The notes: generated by a model from the sequence alone, not told the origin. Shown: positions 27,175 to 36,546, numbered from the stretch's first letter. The stretch: 64,000 nucleotides of DNA from Bradyrhizobium oligotrophicum S58 (GCF_000344805.1 NC_020453.1:1178001-1242000); one strand, 5' to 3'. Program-made: numbers and translations.

Positions 27175-27990
27175 ATGGCGAAAGTACTTGTTGTGACGTC
27201 GGGCAAGGGTGGCGTCGGAAAGACCACCACGACGGCGGCGATGGGCGCGGCGCTGGCGCAGGCCGGCGAGAAGGTCGTCGTGGTCGATTTCGACGTCGGG
27301 CTGCGCAATCTCGATCTCGTCCTCGGCGCCGAGCGCCGCGTGGTGTTCGACCTCATCAACGTCGTGCACGGCGTCGCCAAGCTGCCGCAGGCGCTGATCC
27401 GCGACAAGCGGCTGGAGAATCTGTGGCTGCTGCCGGCCTCGCAGACCAAGGACAAGGACGCGCTGACCGAGGACGGCGTCGGCCGCGTCATCACCGAGCT
27501 GCGCAAGACGTTCGACTGGGTGGTGTGCGACAGCCCCGCCGGCATCGAGCGCGGCGCGATGCTGGCGATGCGCTATGCGGACGAGGCGATCATCGTCACC
27601 AATCCCGAGGTGTCGTCGGTGCGCGATTCCGACCGCATCATCGGCATGCTCGATTCGAAGACGGTGCGCGCCGAGAACGGCGAGCGCGTCGAGAAGCACA
27701 TCCTCATCACGCGCTACGATCCCGGCCGCGCCGCGCGCGGCGAGATGCTGTCGATCGACGACGTGCTGGAGATCCTGGCGACGCCGCTGCTCGGCATCGT
27801 GCCGGAGAGCCAGGACGTGCTGCGCGCCTCGAACGTCGGCTGTCCGGTGACGCTCAACAGCCCCGCCAGCGCGCCCGCCCGCGCCTATCACGACGCGATG
27901 CGCCGCCTGCTCGGCGAGGAGGTCGAGATGCAGATCCCGAGCGAGCGCAAGGGCCTGATGAACCTGCTGCTGGGACGGAGGGCTGCATGA
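27175..27990 (+). CDS. minD: Septum-site determining ATPase MinD
   Basis: 271 residues. Membrane-cycling deviant-Walker ATPase that recruits MinC and responds to MinE. Seen: the deviant P-loop SGKGGVGKTTTTAAMG at residues 9-24, VVDFDVGLRNLDLVLG (Walker A'), VVCDSPAGIERGA (Walker B), and the C-terminal amphipathic membrane-targeting helix ERKGLMNLLLGRRAA. A strong AGGAGG ribosome site sits 10 bases before the ATG. The stop overlaps the minE start. Confidence 0.97.
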   Translation: MAKVLVVTSGKGGVGKTTTTAAMGAALAQAGEKVVVVDFDVGLRNLDLVLGAERRVVFDLINVVHGVAKLPQALIRDKRLENLWLLPASQTKDKDALTEDGVGRVITELRKTFDWVVCDSPAGIERGAMLAMRYADEAIIVTNPEVSSVRDSDRIIGMLDSKTVRAENGERVEKHILITRYDPGRAARGEMLSIDDVLEILATPLLGIVPESQDVLRASNVGCPVTLNSPASAPARAYHDAMRRLLGEEVEMQIPSERKGLMNLLLGRRAA

Positions 27991-28262
27991 GCGTATTGCG
28001 GCTCTTTGCCGGACGTGCGGCCTCTGCGCCGGTCGCGCGGGAGCGGCTGCAAATCCTGCTGGCGCACGAGCGCAGCCTGCGCGGCCAGCCTGATCTCCTG
28101 ATGCAGCTGCGCGAGGAAATCCTCGCCGTGGTTTCGCGCCATGTGGTACTCGATCCCGACAAGGTCATCGTTCGCATGGACCGGGGAAAACATGTCTCGA
28201 CGCTCGAGGTCGACATCGAACTGCCGAATGGCGCCGACCGCGCCTTTGCCAGCGCAGGGTGA
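27987..28262 (+). CDS. minE: Cell division topological specificity factor MinE
   Basis: 91 residues, overlapping minD by ATGA. Stimulates MinD ATPase and drives pole-to-pole oscillation. Seen: N-terminal membrane/MinD-binding segment (SVLRLFAGRAASAPVARERLQILLAHER) and the dimerisation domain (LREEILAVVSRHVVLDPDKVIV, VSTLEVDIELP). Family length is normal. Confidence 0.95.
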   Translation: MSVLRLFAGRAASAPVARERLQILLAHERSLRGQPDLLMQLREEILAVVSRHVVLDPDKVIVRMDRGKHVSTLEVDIELPNGADRAFASAG

Positions 28263-28283
28263 CGCGTGGCGAGGCGCGCGCTG

Positions 28284-29057
28284 ATGCAGCCGATCTTCCG
28301 CGTCGCAAACGATCACGTCATCGTCAGTCCCGATGCCGCGGGGCCGTGGGACCCGAGCATGCAGCATGGGTCCGCGCCCTCGGCGCTGGCCGTGTGGGCG
28401 GCCGAACGCATTCCGACAAAGTCGCCGATGCGCATCGCCCGCGTCACCATCGATCTGATGCGGCCTGTGCCGCTTACCGAACTCAGCGTCGAGACCGAGG
28501 TGCTGCGCGAGGGCCGCAAGATCCAGCTCTCGGCGGTGCGCCTGCGCGCCGGCGATACCGTAGTGGTGACGGCGACGGTGCTGAAGATCAGGCAGGATGC
28601 CGTGCCGCTGCCGGATGACGTCCGCGAGCTGCCGGTCGATCTGCCCGGCCCTGATGATGCCACGCCCGAGCCCGCCGATTTCTCCACCAGCCCGTTCGTG
28701 CGCGGCATGACCCTGCGCGCCGCGCGCGGCCGGTTCGGCGTCAGGGGACCGGGCGCGATCTGGTACCGCGTCGACTGGCCGCTGGTGGAAGGCCATGCCG
28801 TATCGCAGGCGATGCGCGCTGTCATCGCGAGCGATTTCTGCAACGGCACCTCGGCCGCGCTCGACTTCCACAGCTACACTTTCCTCAACGCCGATCTCAC
28901 CGTCAACATGGCGCGCGAGCCGGTCGGCGACTGGATCCTGCTCGATGCCGAAAGCTGGATCGGCCCGGACGGGGCGGGCCTCGCGATGGCGCGGCTCGGT
29001 GATGCCAGGGGCTATTTCGGCCGCGTGGTGCAGAGCCTGGTGATCGAGAAGCGGTGA
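28284..29057 (+). CDS. TesB-like acyl-CoA thioesterase family protein
   Basis: 257 residues from ATG 28284 (GTG 28266 also in frame, nearly abutting minE). Double hot-dog fold: first half with SMQHGSAPSALAVWAAERIP, SPMRIARVTIDLMRPVPLTE and KIQLSAVRLRAGDTVVVTATV; second half with IASDFCNGTSAALDFHSYTFLNADL and GDWILLDAESWIGPDGAGLA. The family hydrolyses acyl-CoAs or acts as a hot-dog thioesterase of unknown substrate. It directly follows minE but functional linkage is doubtful; it may simply use the min transcript. Confidence 0.8.
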   Translation: MQPIFRVANDHVIVSPDAAGPWDPSMQHGSAPSALAVWAAERIPTKSPMRIARVTIDLMRPVPLTELSVETEVLREGRKIQLSAVRLRAGDTVVVTATVLKIRQDAVPLPDDVRELPVDLPGPDDATPEPADFSTSPFVRGMTLRAARGRFGVRGPGAIWYRVDWPLVEGHAVSQAMRAVIASDFCNGTSAALDFHSYTFLNADLTVNMAREPVGDWILLDAESWIGPDGAGLAMARLGDARGYFGRVVQSLVIEKR

Positions 29058-29149
29058 GGGGAATGAACTAATCAGTCGCTCCTGGATGCGGGTGAGGTTT
29101 CGCCAGGCAGAGAGATGTGGAGCACAGGCCTCGCGGTCCGCGCAGTTCA

Positions 29150-29309
29150 CCTCGCCCCGCCAGGGCGAAGCGAAGCTTCGCTAGGGCGGGGAGAGGTCGG
29201 ATTGCATCGTAGATGCAATCCGGGTGAGGGGGTACAGGTCTGACCGCGCGCACCGCCCGTGCGGTTGCCCCTCATCCCAACCCTCTCCCCGTGAAGAACG
29301 GGGAGAGGG
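29150..29309. repeat. Cluster of palindromic intergenic repeats
   Basis: The 326-base gene-free gap 29058-29383 holds three perfect inverted repeats: AGCGAAGCTTCGCT (29169-29182), GGATTGCATC/GATGCAATCC (29199-29221, 3-base loop) and CCCTCTCCCCG/CGGGGAGAGGG (29281-29309). CCCCGCC and GGCGGGG arms flank the first. Such CCTCTCCCC/GGGGAGAGG elements are abundant in Bradyrhizobium intergenic DNA. No gene seen. Confidence 0.7.
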
Positions 29310-29383
29310 AGCCGACCGTCCGTGTCGCAGATGGATACGCTCGACAATTCTTGTTCCCAAGTTCTCTCACATGGCGGCGATCA

Positions 29384-31072
29384 CTACGCCGCCCGCACCG
29401 TGCTGAGAAAGCGTCCGACCTCCAGCTTCAGCCGGTTGCTGTCCTGCGACAGCGACTGCGCGGCCGACAGCACCTGGGACGACGCGGAGCCGGTCTCGCT
29501 GGCGCCGCGCTGCACGTCGGAGATGTTGGCGGATACGTCATGCGTCCCCTGCGCGGCCTGCTGCACGTTGCGTGAGATCTCCTGCGTCGCGGCGCCCTGT
29601 TCCTCCACCGCCGCGGCGATGGTCGAGGCAATCTCCGACAGCTTTTCGATGGTGCCGCTGATCTCCTTGATGGCGCCGACCGAGTCCTGGGTCGCCGCCT
29701 GGATGCCGGAAATCTGCTGGCCGATCTCGCCGGTCGCCTTCGCGGTCTGCTCGGCCAGCGCCTTGACCTCCGAGGCCACCACCGCGAAGCCGCGGCCGGC
29801 GTCGCCGGCCCGCGCAGCTTCGATGGTCGCGTTCAGGGCGAGCAGGTTGGTCTGCCCGGCGATGGTGTTGATCAGCTCGACGACGTCGCCGATGCGCGCG
29901 GCCGCTTTCGACAGCTCGCTGACCCGATCGTTGGTCTTGCGCGCCTGATCGACGGCCTCGTTGGCCATCCGCGCGGAGTCCTGCACCTGGCGGCTGATTT
30001 CGTTGACCGAGGAGCTCAGCTCCTCCGTGGCCGACGCGACCGATTGGACGTTGGTGGAGGCCTCTTCGGACGCCGCGGCGACGGCGGTGGTGCGCTGCTG
30101 CGTGCGTTCGGCGGTCGATGTCAGCGTCGACGCCGACGCCTCGAGCTCGGTCGAGGCGGAGGAGACGGTCTCGATGATCTGTCCGACCGCGCCCTCAAAA
30201 CTATTGGCAAGCTCGTGCATGTCGCGCTTGCGCCGCTCGGCCGCAAGCTTCTCCGCCTCCGCCTGCTCGGCGCGCAGCTTCTCGGTCTCGATGGCGTTGT
30301 TCTTGAACACCAGCACGGCGCTCGCCATGTTGCCGATTTCGTCCTTGCGCTCGGCGCCGGGAATGTGAGCCGACATGTCGCCGCCGGCGAGCCGGCGCAT
30401 CACCTCCGTCATGGCGGTGATCGGGCGTGCCACGCCCGACACGATGAGATACCCCATGGCGATGCAGAGCAAGGCAGCCAGCGCGATCACAGCCAGGATC
30501 CAGCTGCGCGCGGACTGATACACGGCGGCGCCCCGGTCGGCCTCCGCCTTGCCCTGCTCGACGTTCCACGCCAGGTCCTTTTCGAGCGCCTTGCGTGCTT
30601 CGTTGAAATCGTCCCGCAGCTTGCCGACGTACAGCGCCGTCGCGGCCTCGATCTGGTTCTTGCGCGCCAACTCCATCAGCTGCTTGCCGCCTTCGACATA
30701 GGAGGTCCACGGCCTCTTGAACGCGGCCACCAGCGCCTTCTCCTCCGACGTCGTGACAGTCGGCTCATAAAGACGCCAGGTCTGGTCGAACAGCTGCAGG
30801 CTTTCCTTGAGCAGCTGCTCCTGGCGATCCTTCTCGGCGGCGGGCGCCAGCAGCAGCGCGCCCTCGCGCGCGCGATATTGTTCCACGGCCTTGGAGATGG
30901 TGCCGAGCCAGCCGGTCGCCGGCAGCCAGTTGTCGCGAACCTCGGCGGCCGAGCCGTTGACGTTGCCCAGCCGATCGATCGAGAAGCCGCCGAGCCCCAT
31001 GGCCGTGATCAGCACGATGCCAAAGGCCAGCAGCACCTTGTTGCGAATGGACAGGTTGGAAAAGGACGGCAT
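29384..31072 (-). CDS. Methyl-accepting chemotaxis protein
   Basis: 562 residues from ATG 31072 ([20 protein letters not shown]). TM1 at about 10-30, a four-helix-bundle-type periplasmic sensor (residues 35-185, with [22 protein letters not shown]), TM2 at about 188-210 ([20 protein letters not shown]), HAMP ([22 protein letters not shown]) and the long cytoplasmic signalling coiled coil with the hairpin tip [36 protein letters not shown] that binds CheA/CheW. No CheB/CheR-tethering pentapeptide at the end (LSTVRAA). Ligand unknown. Stands alone beside repeat DNA. Confidence 0.94.
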   Translation of the reverse strand: MPSFSNLSIRNKVLLAFGIVLITAMGLGGFSIDRLGNVNGSAAEVRDNWLPATGWLGTISKAVEQYRAREGALLLAPAAEKDRQEQLLKESLQLFDQTWRLYEPTVTTSEEKALVAAFKRPWTSYVEGGKQLMELARKNQIEAATALYVGKLRDDFNEARKALEKDLAWNVEQGKAEADRGAAVYQSARSWILAVIALAALLCIAMGYLIVSGVARPITAMTEVMRRLAGGDMSAHIPGAERKDEIGNMASAVLVFKNNAIETEKLRAEQAEAEKLAAERRKRDMHELANSFEGAVGQIIETVSSASTELEASASTLTSTAERTQQRTTAVAAASEEASTNVQSVASATEELSSSVNEISRQVQDSARMANEAVDQARKTNDRVSELSKAAARIGDVVELINTIAGQTNLLALNATIEAARAGDAGRGFAVVASEVKALAEQTAKATGEIGQQISGIQAATQDSVGAIKEISGTIEKLSEIASTIAAAVEEQGAATQEISRNVQQAAQGTHDVSANISDVQRGASETGSASSQVLSAAQSLSQDSNRLKLEVGRFLSTVRAA

Positions 31073-31313
31073 CTGCAACTCCAGCTTCGATCGTTTCAGG
31101 GATTGAGTGCAGCCTGCTCGCGGGGGGGGGCGTTGCTGCAAATGGGGGCACCGAGCGCTCAACGTTGAGGCGTCGTGGTATACCCGTGCGGCTGATTAGG
31201 CCTTCGAGTTATAAAGATTGCTCTAAACTTGAGCAGTCGAGGCGAGCCGTATAAATACGGCGCACTGCGAACTACACGCAGGTGGAACTACAAGCAGGTG
31301 GGGAACAAGCGTC

Positions 31314-31727
31314 ATGGCGAAATCAATGAAAGCGACGAATGTCGATGAGGGGAGCCAGTCTCCGTCGGAGCTGATCGACGCCCGGATCAGGGACCTCGGC
31401 GATTGGCGCGGCGCGATGCTGGCGCGCGTCCGCAGCCTGATCAAACAAGCGGACCCGGACGTCGTGGAAGAATGGAAGTGGCGTGGCGTCCCCGTATGGT
31501 CGCATGCCGGCATCATCTGCACCGGCGAGACCTACAAGGCGGCGGTGAAGCTCACCTTCCTCAGGGGCGCCGCGCTGCCGGACCCGAAAGGCCTCTTCAA
31601 CGCCAGCCTCGACGGCAACACCCGCCGCGCCATCGACATTCACGAAGGCGACGAGATCGATGAGAAGGCATTCAAGGCGCTGATAGGCGTGGCGGTGAAA
31701 CTGAACATGATGAAGGGGAAGAAGTAG
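31314..31727 (+). CDS. DUF1801 family protein
   Basis: 137 residues. The segment DWRGAMLARVRSLIKQADPDVVEEWKWRGVPVWSHAGIICTGETYK followed by VKLTFLRGAALPDPKGLFN is typical of DUF1801 (YdhG/YjbR-like fold), small cytoplasmic proteins of unknown function. Starts at ATG 31314 without a strong ribosome site. Lone gene. Confidence 0.85.
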   Translation: MAKSMKATNVDEGSQSPSELIDARIRDLGDWRGAMLARVRSLIKQADPDVVEEWKWRGVPVWSHAGIICTGETYKAAVKLTFLRGAALPDPKGLFNASLDGNTRRAIDIHEGDEIDEKAFKALIGVAVKLNMMKGKK

Positions 31728-31918
31728 GCGCCGTGGCTCTGGCGGGCCATGGCCCGCGGACGATCGCCCCCGCTCATCATGACGTTCATGGGTAACCTTG
31801 GCGCGTCGCCCGGTGTTTTGAAATAGAATGATCGCCCGCAACCGCTCGCGGCTGTGGAGCGCGGCGGAGAATGGAATTGCCGGCGGAGCAAGCGAGCCCG
31901 CCAGGCCTGCGCCTCATG

Positions 31919-33481
31919 CTACCCCACCATCCGCCCACGCCCTTCCCAATACCGCGCGCGCAGCACCTTCTTGTCGATCTTGCCGACGCCGGTCACCGGC
32001 AGCTCCTTCACGAACTCGATCCGCTTCGGCGCGTGTGCGGAGCCCTTGCGTGCCTTCACCAGCTCGATCAGCTCGCTCGCGTCGATCTGCGCGCCGGCGC
32101 GCGGCACCACGATCGCGGTGACGGCCTCGCCCCATTTGTCGTCGGGCACGCCGACGACAGCGCACATCGCAACATCGGCATGCTGCGTCAGCACGTCTTC
32201 GATTTCGCGCGGAAAAATGTTGAAGCCGCCGGAGACGATCATGTCCTTCTTGCGGTCGAGGATGTAGATGTAGCCGCGCTCGTCGCGGCGGGCGATGTCG
32301 CCGGTGTGCAGCCAGCCGTTCTTCAGGGTTTCGGCGGTGATGTCCGGCCGCTTCCAGTATTCCGTCATCACGTGCGGCGCGCGCACGCAGATCTCGCCGG
32401 CTTGGCCCTGCGCCACCTCCTGGTCGTCGTCATCGAGGATCTTGACCTCGCAGGCGGCGATCGGGAAGCCGCACGACAAAAACAGCTCCGGCTGCTTCGG
32501 ATCATGGTCGGCCTTGCGCAGCACCGAGACCGGATAGCATTCGGTCTGGCCGTAGAGCTGCGAGAACACCGCTCCGATGCGCTCGATGCCTTCGACCAGC
32601 CGCGTCGGCGACATCGCCGAGGCGCCGTACAGCACGAGCTCCAGCGACGACAGGTCAGTCTTTGCCAGCGCGGGATGATCGAGCAGCACGTAGATCATGG
32701 TCGGCACGAACAGCGTGAAATTGATGCGCTCGCGCGTGATGGTCGCCAGCACCGCCTCCGGATCGAAGCTCTTGAGCATGTGCACCGTGCCGCCGCGCAT
32801 CAGCGTCGGCAGCACCTTGGTGCCGGCGACATGGCTGATCGGCGCCACCGTCAGATAACGTGCGCGGTCGGGAATCTCGAAATCGGCCAGGATCGCGGTG
32901 GCGAAGCCGCCATATTCACGGTGAGAGCGCAGCGCGCCTTTCGACTTTCCGGTGGTGCCGCCGGTGTAGTTCAGGGTCGCGATGTCCGCAGGGACGGCGA
33001 AGTTGCGCGCGCTGGCGTGGCCAGCCTGCTCGATGGCGGCCAGCAGATCGGCGCCGTAGTCCGCCGGCCCCAGCGTGAACACGTGCTGCAATCCGTCGGC
33101 GCGCGACGCCAGCTCGCCGCCGCGCTCGCGGAACGCGGCGGCATCGAGCACCAGCACCTGAGACTCCGAATCCGCCAGCTGGAACAGCTGATCCTCCAGC
33201 GATCCCAGTGGATGCAGCCAGGTGATGGCCAGCCGCGACAGCTGCGCCGCCATGCCGGCGCACCAGCTGTCGGCGCGGTTCGCGGTGAGGAACGCGACGC
33301 GCGTTCCCGGCGGCAGGCCGAGGCGCATGAACACGTTCTGCAAGCGTCCGATCAGGTCGACGGCGCCTTGATAGGACAAGGATCCGCCTGGCCAGCTGAA
33401 GGCGGTGCGCGATGGGTAGCGCGACAATGTAAGCAGGGTCTGCTCGCAGACCACGGGAAATGAATGGAGCTGATCGCTCAT
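31919..33481 (-). CDS. AMP-forming acyl-CoA synthetase, substrate unknown
   Basis: 520 residues from ATG 33481 (MSDQLHSFPVVCEQTLLTLS). Class I adenylate-forming enzyme: P-loop LNYTGGTTGKSKGALRSH, QLYGQTECYPVSVL, LHTGDIARRDERGYIYILDRKKDMIVSGGFNIFP and the catalytic lysine in LPVTGVGKIDKKVLRA. The family makes acyl-CoA from medium/long or aromatic acids; the GQTECYP motif and overall pattern resemble long-chain or feruloyl-type ligases, so the substrate stays open. Its promoter region is shared with the divergent exported-protein gene. Confidence 0.9.
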   Translation of the reverse strand: MSDQLHSFPVVCEQTLLTLSRYPSRTAFSWPGGSLSYQGAVDLIGRLQNVFMRLGLPPGTRVAFLTANRADSWCAGMAAQLSRLAITWLHPLGSLEDQLFQLADSESQVLVLDAAAFRERGGELASRADGLQHVFTLGPADYGADLLAAIEQAGHASARNFAVPADIATLNYTGGTTGKSKGALRSHREYGGFATAILADFEIPDRARYLTVAPISHVAGTKVLPTLMRGGTVHMLKSFDPEAVLATITRERINFTLFVPTMIYVLLDHPALAKTDLSSLELVLYGASAMSPTRLVEGIERIGAVFSQLYGQTECYPVSVLRKADHDPKQPELFLSCGFPIAACEVKILDDDDQEVAQGQAGEICVRAPHVMTEYWKRPDITAETLKNGWLHTGDIARRDERGYIYILDRKKDMIVSGGFNIFPREIEDVLTQHADVAMCAVVGVPDDKWGEAVTAIVVPRAGAQIDASELIELVKARKGSAHAPKRIEFVKELPVTGVGKIDKKVLRARYWEGRGRMVG

Positions 33482-33635
33482 GGAACGTCCTCCCGAATTG
33501 CCCCCATCGTGTTCCATCGCAGGGCTTACAGCGAAGGCTATCAGAATGTCGGTTGTGCTCAAGCGAGGTCGCGGTGCCGGTCGGAACATCGCTGCGCGCA
33601 CCGCGTTGCCCGCCCGAACAACAAGGAGCAAGGCC

Positions 33636-34286
33636 ATGCGCAGCTCGACAGCTTTCTTTGCAGGAGTCGGAACGGTCGCCATCGCCGTCGCGGCTGGGCT
33701 CGGGGGTGGGCTGATGATTGCGGAGGGCATGCATCCGAAGTCGCGCGCGCCGGAATCGGCCAGGCTCGAGCGCTCCGTGCCGGAGTCGCCATCGCCGAGC
33801 CCAACCGCAACCTCCTATCTCGCCGCCACCCAGGCAGCGGCGACGGCGCCGATCAAGGTGGCGCCGGCGGCGGCAGAGCCGGCCGCCACGACCCCGGCGT
33901 CGACCAATGCGCAGCCCCAAGCCGCTTCTGTCGATACGACGGCTGCGGCTGCTGCAGTTCCTCCGCCGCCCGCCAATACGCAGGCCGGTTCGTCCGAGGG
34001 CGCACAGGCGAAGGTGCAAGAGAAGGTGCAAGACAAGATTCAAGACAAGGCCGCGGACAAGGTTCAGGACGCGGATCTGAGGTCGCGCGACGTCGAGCGC
34101 CAGCGCGTCGCGGAGCAGCGCCGCGCGGAGCGGCATCGGCAGGTCGCCGAGCGCCGCCGCCAGCGCCGCGATCAGGATCTGCGCGCTGTCGAGCAGGCCG
34201 TGCGCGAGGATTCGACGCCGCGCGCCTATGCGGCGCAGCCGGTCGGCATGGAGGCGCCGCGCTTCAGCTTCTTCGGCGACGATTGA
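33636..34286 (+). CDS. Anchored low-complexity protein with charged coiled-coil repeat
   Basis: 216 residues from ATG 33636, which has AAGGAG nine bases upstream. One hydrophobic segment (FFAGVGTVAIAVAAGLGGGLMIAEG, residues 7-31), a Pro/Ala/Thr-rich stalk (residues 45-112), then five four-residue repeats of K-x-Q-D/E type (KVQE KVQD KIQD KAAD KVQD) and a highly basic-acidic Arg/Gln helix (RQRVAEQRRAERHRQVAERRRQRRDQD). It ends FSFFGDD. Probably an envelope-spanning or peptidoglycan-adjacent protein; no family recognised. Confidence 0.72.
   Translation: MRSSTAFFAGVGTVAIAVAAGLGGGLMIAEGMHPKSRAPESARLERSVPESPSPSPTATSYLAATQAAATAPIKVAPAAAEPAATTPASTNAQPQAASVDTTAAAAAVPPPPANTQAGSSEGAQAKVQEKVQDKIQDKAADKVQDADLRSRDVERQRVAEQRRAERHRQVAERRRQRRDQDLRAVEQAVREDSTPRAYAAQPVGMEAPRFSFFGDD
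34011..34070 (+). repeat. Five tandem 12-bp repeats inside a gene
   Basis: Units AAGGTGCAAGAG, AAGGTGCAAGAC, AAGATTCAAGAC, AAGGCCGCGGAC and AAGGTTCAGGAC follow without gaps, keep frame and encode the K-x-Q-E/D repeats. Confidence 0.8.
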
Positions 34287-34342
34287 TCGTCCGCGCCCGC
34301 GTCGTTATCCCTGAGTCAGGCAAAGGATCAGGGAGGCATGCG

Positions 34343-35311
34343 GTGCAGACGAGTTCATTGGCCGGCCTGCGGGCGCGGCTGCGCCTGCCGCTGATCGCGG
34401 CGCCGATGTTCCTGGTGTCGGGCATCGAACTGGTGAGCGCGGCCTGCGCCAGTGGCGTGATCGGTGCGTTCCCGACCGTCAATTGCCGCACGCCGGACGA
34501 GCTCGACAGTTGGCTGCACGAGATCGCAGGCCGGCTCGCACGGAGCAGCGATGCCAGCGGCGAAGCGACGGCGCCGGTCTGCCCAAACCTGATCGTGCAT
34601 CGCTCGAATACGCGGCTGCATGACGATCTCGCGGTGCTGTTGCGGCATCGGCCGGAACTCGTGATCACCTCGGTCGGCTCGCCGGCGCAGGTCGTCGCGC
34701 CGCTGCATGATGCCGGCGCGCTGGTGTTTGCCGACGTCGTCTCGATCCGGCATGCCGAGCGGGCCGCGGCGGCCGGTGCCGATGGCCTGGTGCTGCTGAC
34801 GGCCGGTGCCGGCGGCCAGACCGGGTGGCTCAATCCCTTCGCCTTCGTGCGCGCGGTCAGGAGCTTCTTCGCCGGTCCGATCGTGCTCGCCGGCGGCATC
34901 AGCGACGGCGTGGCGCTGCGCGCGGCCGAAGTGCTGGGCTGCGATCTTGCTTATATGGGCACCCGGTTCATCGCCACCCGCGAGAGCACGGCGGACGAGC
35001 GCTACAAGGCGATGCTGGTCGAAAGCTCCGCCGACGACGTGCTGCTGACCTCGGCCTTCACCGGTCTGCCGACCAGCATGTTGCGGCCCTCGATCGTCGC
35101 GGCCGGGCTCGATCCCGATGCCCTGCCGGTGCGCGGCGCGATCGAGATCGGCAGCGATATCGACATTGGCGCGCGCGAAGCACGGCCGAAGCGCTGGCGC
35201 GACGTCTGGAGCGCGGGGCACGCCACGTCGGGCGTCACCGACATTCCCACGGTGGCCGCGCTGGTGGCGCGCACGGCTGATGAGTATGGCCGCGCCAGGG
35301 AGGGGTCCTGA
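34343..35311 (+). CDS. Nitronate monooxygenase family protein, second copy
   Basis: 322 residues from GTG 34343, preceded by GGGAGG. FMN TIM-barrel of the 2-nitropropane dioxygenase family, the same length as the 19.1-kb copy. Seen: IAAPMFLVSGIELVSAACAS, NLIVHRSNTRLHDDL, VFADVVSIRHAERAAAAGADG, the FMN loop TAGAGGQTGWLNPFAFV, LAGGISDGVALRAAEVLGCD and GTRFIATRESTADERYK. The ATG at 34338 is out of frame, so GTG is the best start. Substrate unknown. Confidence 0.87.
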   Translation: MQTSSLAGLRARLRLPLIAAPMFLVSGIELVSAACASGVIGAFPTVNCRTPDELDSWLHEIAGRLARSSDASGEATAPVCPNLIVHRSNTRLHDDLAVLLRHRPELVITSVGSPAQVVAPLHDAGALVFADVVSIRHAERAAAAGADGLVLLTAGAGGQTGWLNPFAFVRAVRSFFAGPIVLAGGISDGVALRAAEVLGCDLAYMGTRFIATRESTADERYKAMLVESSADDVLLTSAFTGLPTSMLRPSIVAAGLDPDALPVRGAIEIGSDIDIGAREARPKRWRDVWSAGHATSGVTDIPTVAALVARTADEYGRAREGS

Positions 35312-35335
35312 TGCGGAGGCACACGGTCTTTCTCC

Positions 35336-35350
35336 TTAAGCGTGCATTAA
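35336..35350. promoter_or_regulatory. CtrA-type box upstream of a small hypothetical gene
   Basis: TTAAGCGTGCATTAA is an exact TTAA-N7-TTAA motif and is followed by CCAT, as in the minC box. It ends 58 bases before ATG 35409. Confidence 0.6.
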
Positions 35351-35408
35351 CCATCCGGTCCCACAATCCGCCACGGCCGAACTCGGCTGAATTTGGCGGA
35401 CGTGCGCG

Positions 35409-35675
35409 ATGGGCATCGACATGGGGCAGGGCAAGGAGCGCGCGACGCTCGAGGAGATCCGGATCCGGGTCGGGCATGCCCTGCAACGGCACCCGCTGTG
35501 CCGCAGCGTCCAGTTCGAGATCATGAGCGTTCCGCGCACCGCGCGTGGCGGGAACTGGACCATCAGCCTGCATTCGGTGGAACCGGCGGCGTTGTGGGAG
35601 GCCTCCGACATCATCGCCGACATCCAGGCTGCTTATGACTTGCAGATGCCGGCGGAGCTCGTTTCCGCGGCATAA
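35409..35675 (+). CDS. Small hypothetical protein under a CtrA-like box
   Basis: 88 residues (MGIDMGQGKERATLEEIRIR); an in-frame ATG at 35421 is an alternative start. It looks like a compact alpha/beta protein: helix (TLEEIRIRVGHALQRHPLC), strands (SVQFEIMSV, GGNWTISLHSV) and a C-terminal helix (LWEASDIIADIQAAYDLQM). No signal peptide. Family not recognised. The upstream CtrA-type motif suggests cell-cycle-dependent expression. Confidence 0.68.
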   Translation: MGIDMGQGKERATLEEIRIRVGHALQRHPLCRSVQFEIMSVPRTARGGNWTISLHSVEPAALWEASDIIADIQAAYDLQMPAELVSAA

Positions 35676-35798
35676 AAAATATCGGCCATGTTCACAGGGC
35701 AGAATGGTGGCCTCTGTGTTTCTGTGGCATCGTAAAGCCTTAATTAACTCCCAGTTTTCGGCATAGTGCGGTCTTTCCGCCGGGATACGGAGATTTGC

Positions 35799-36476
35799 GT
35801 GACGAAGTCGATCGCTTTTGTCGCTTTGCTGGGCGTGCTGATCGCAGGCGCGGCCGTGACGAGCGTCCTGATGCGGGACAGCGTGCCGTCAGCCGGTGCG
35901 ATGATGCCGCCAGTGGTGGCGAAGAGCCCGATCTCCAATCGTGACGCCAAGGGTGACCGGCTCGCCATGGTCACACTGGCGCCTGCCGAGGCGTCGCAGC
36001 CGACTGCCGCGACGAAGACCACGCTGCGTCAGGCCTATGCCTATGCGCCGGCCGAGCCTGAGATGGCCAAGGCTGCCGCGGTCGCCGCCGCCGAGCCGGT
36101 CGTGCCGAAGTCGAAGATCCTCGCCAAGAGCGAGCCTGCGCCGGCGCCGCTCAAGCCGGAGGTGCAGAAGGCCTATTCGCTGCTGTCGGACACCCAGATC
36201 GCCGGCATCAAGGACCGGCTGCGGCTGTCGTCGAGCCAGGAATATTACTGGCCGGCGGTCGAGACCGCGCTGCGCGCCGTCGCCCGCAAAATCCACACCG
36301 CGCGCCAGGGCGCGGTCAAGCCGGGCGCCGTCGCGATCGATCCGGATTCGGACGAGGTGCAGCAACTGAAGTCCGCCGCGATGCCGCTGCTGTGGCAGCT
36401 GCGCGATGACCAGAAGGACGAGGTCCGCCGGCTCGCCCGCACCATCGGCCTCGACAAGGTCGCCGCCGCGATCTGA
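35799..36476 (+). CDS. Exported or anchored hypothetical protein
   Basis: 225 residues from GTG 35799, preceded by GGAGA. N-terminal hydrophobic segment (SIAFVALLGVLIAGAAVTSVL), Ala/Pro/Lys linker to about residue 120, then a helical C-terminal domain (YSLLSDTQIAGIKDRLRLSS, EYYWPAVETALRAVARKIH, LLWQLRDDQKDEVRRLARTI). The C-terminal domain resembles Spy/CpxP-like or LTXXQ-type periplasmic helices, but no clear LTxxQ motif is visible, so I leave it unassigned. A hairpin terminator follows. Confidence 0.72.
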   Translation: MTKSIAFVALLGVLIAGAAVTSVLMRDSVPSAGAMMPPVVAKSPISNRDAKGDRLAMVTLAPAEASQPTAATKTTLRQAYAYAPAEPEMAKAAAVAAAEPVVPKSKILAKSEPAPAPLKPEVQKAYSLLSDTQIAGIKDRLRLSSSQEYYWPAVETALRAVARKIHTARQGAVKPGAVAIDPDSDEVQQLKSAAMPLLWQLRDDQKDEVRRLARTIGLDKVAAAI

Positions 36477-36500
36477 ATGAGCGCCCTCTCGGACTGCAAA

Positions 36501-36523
36501 AAGGCCGCGCACCGCGCGGCCTT
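36501..36523 (-). terminator. Hairpin between convergent genes
   Basis: AAGGCCGCGC (36501-36510) pairs with GCGCGGCCTT (36514-36523) over a 3-base loop. The minus-strand side has a five-T run, so it best serves the gene at 36547-37026; the plus side has only a weak T-tract. Confidence 0.75.
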
Positions 36524-36546
36524 CGTACTTTCTGAGCAGGCTCGTC

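Noticed and set aside
19147..35311. The two nitronate monooxygenase paralogues as a functional pair
   Set aside because: Same length and family, but 15 kb apart with unrelated neighbours; ordinary gene duplication is enough.
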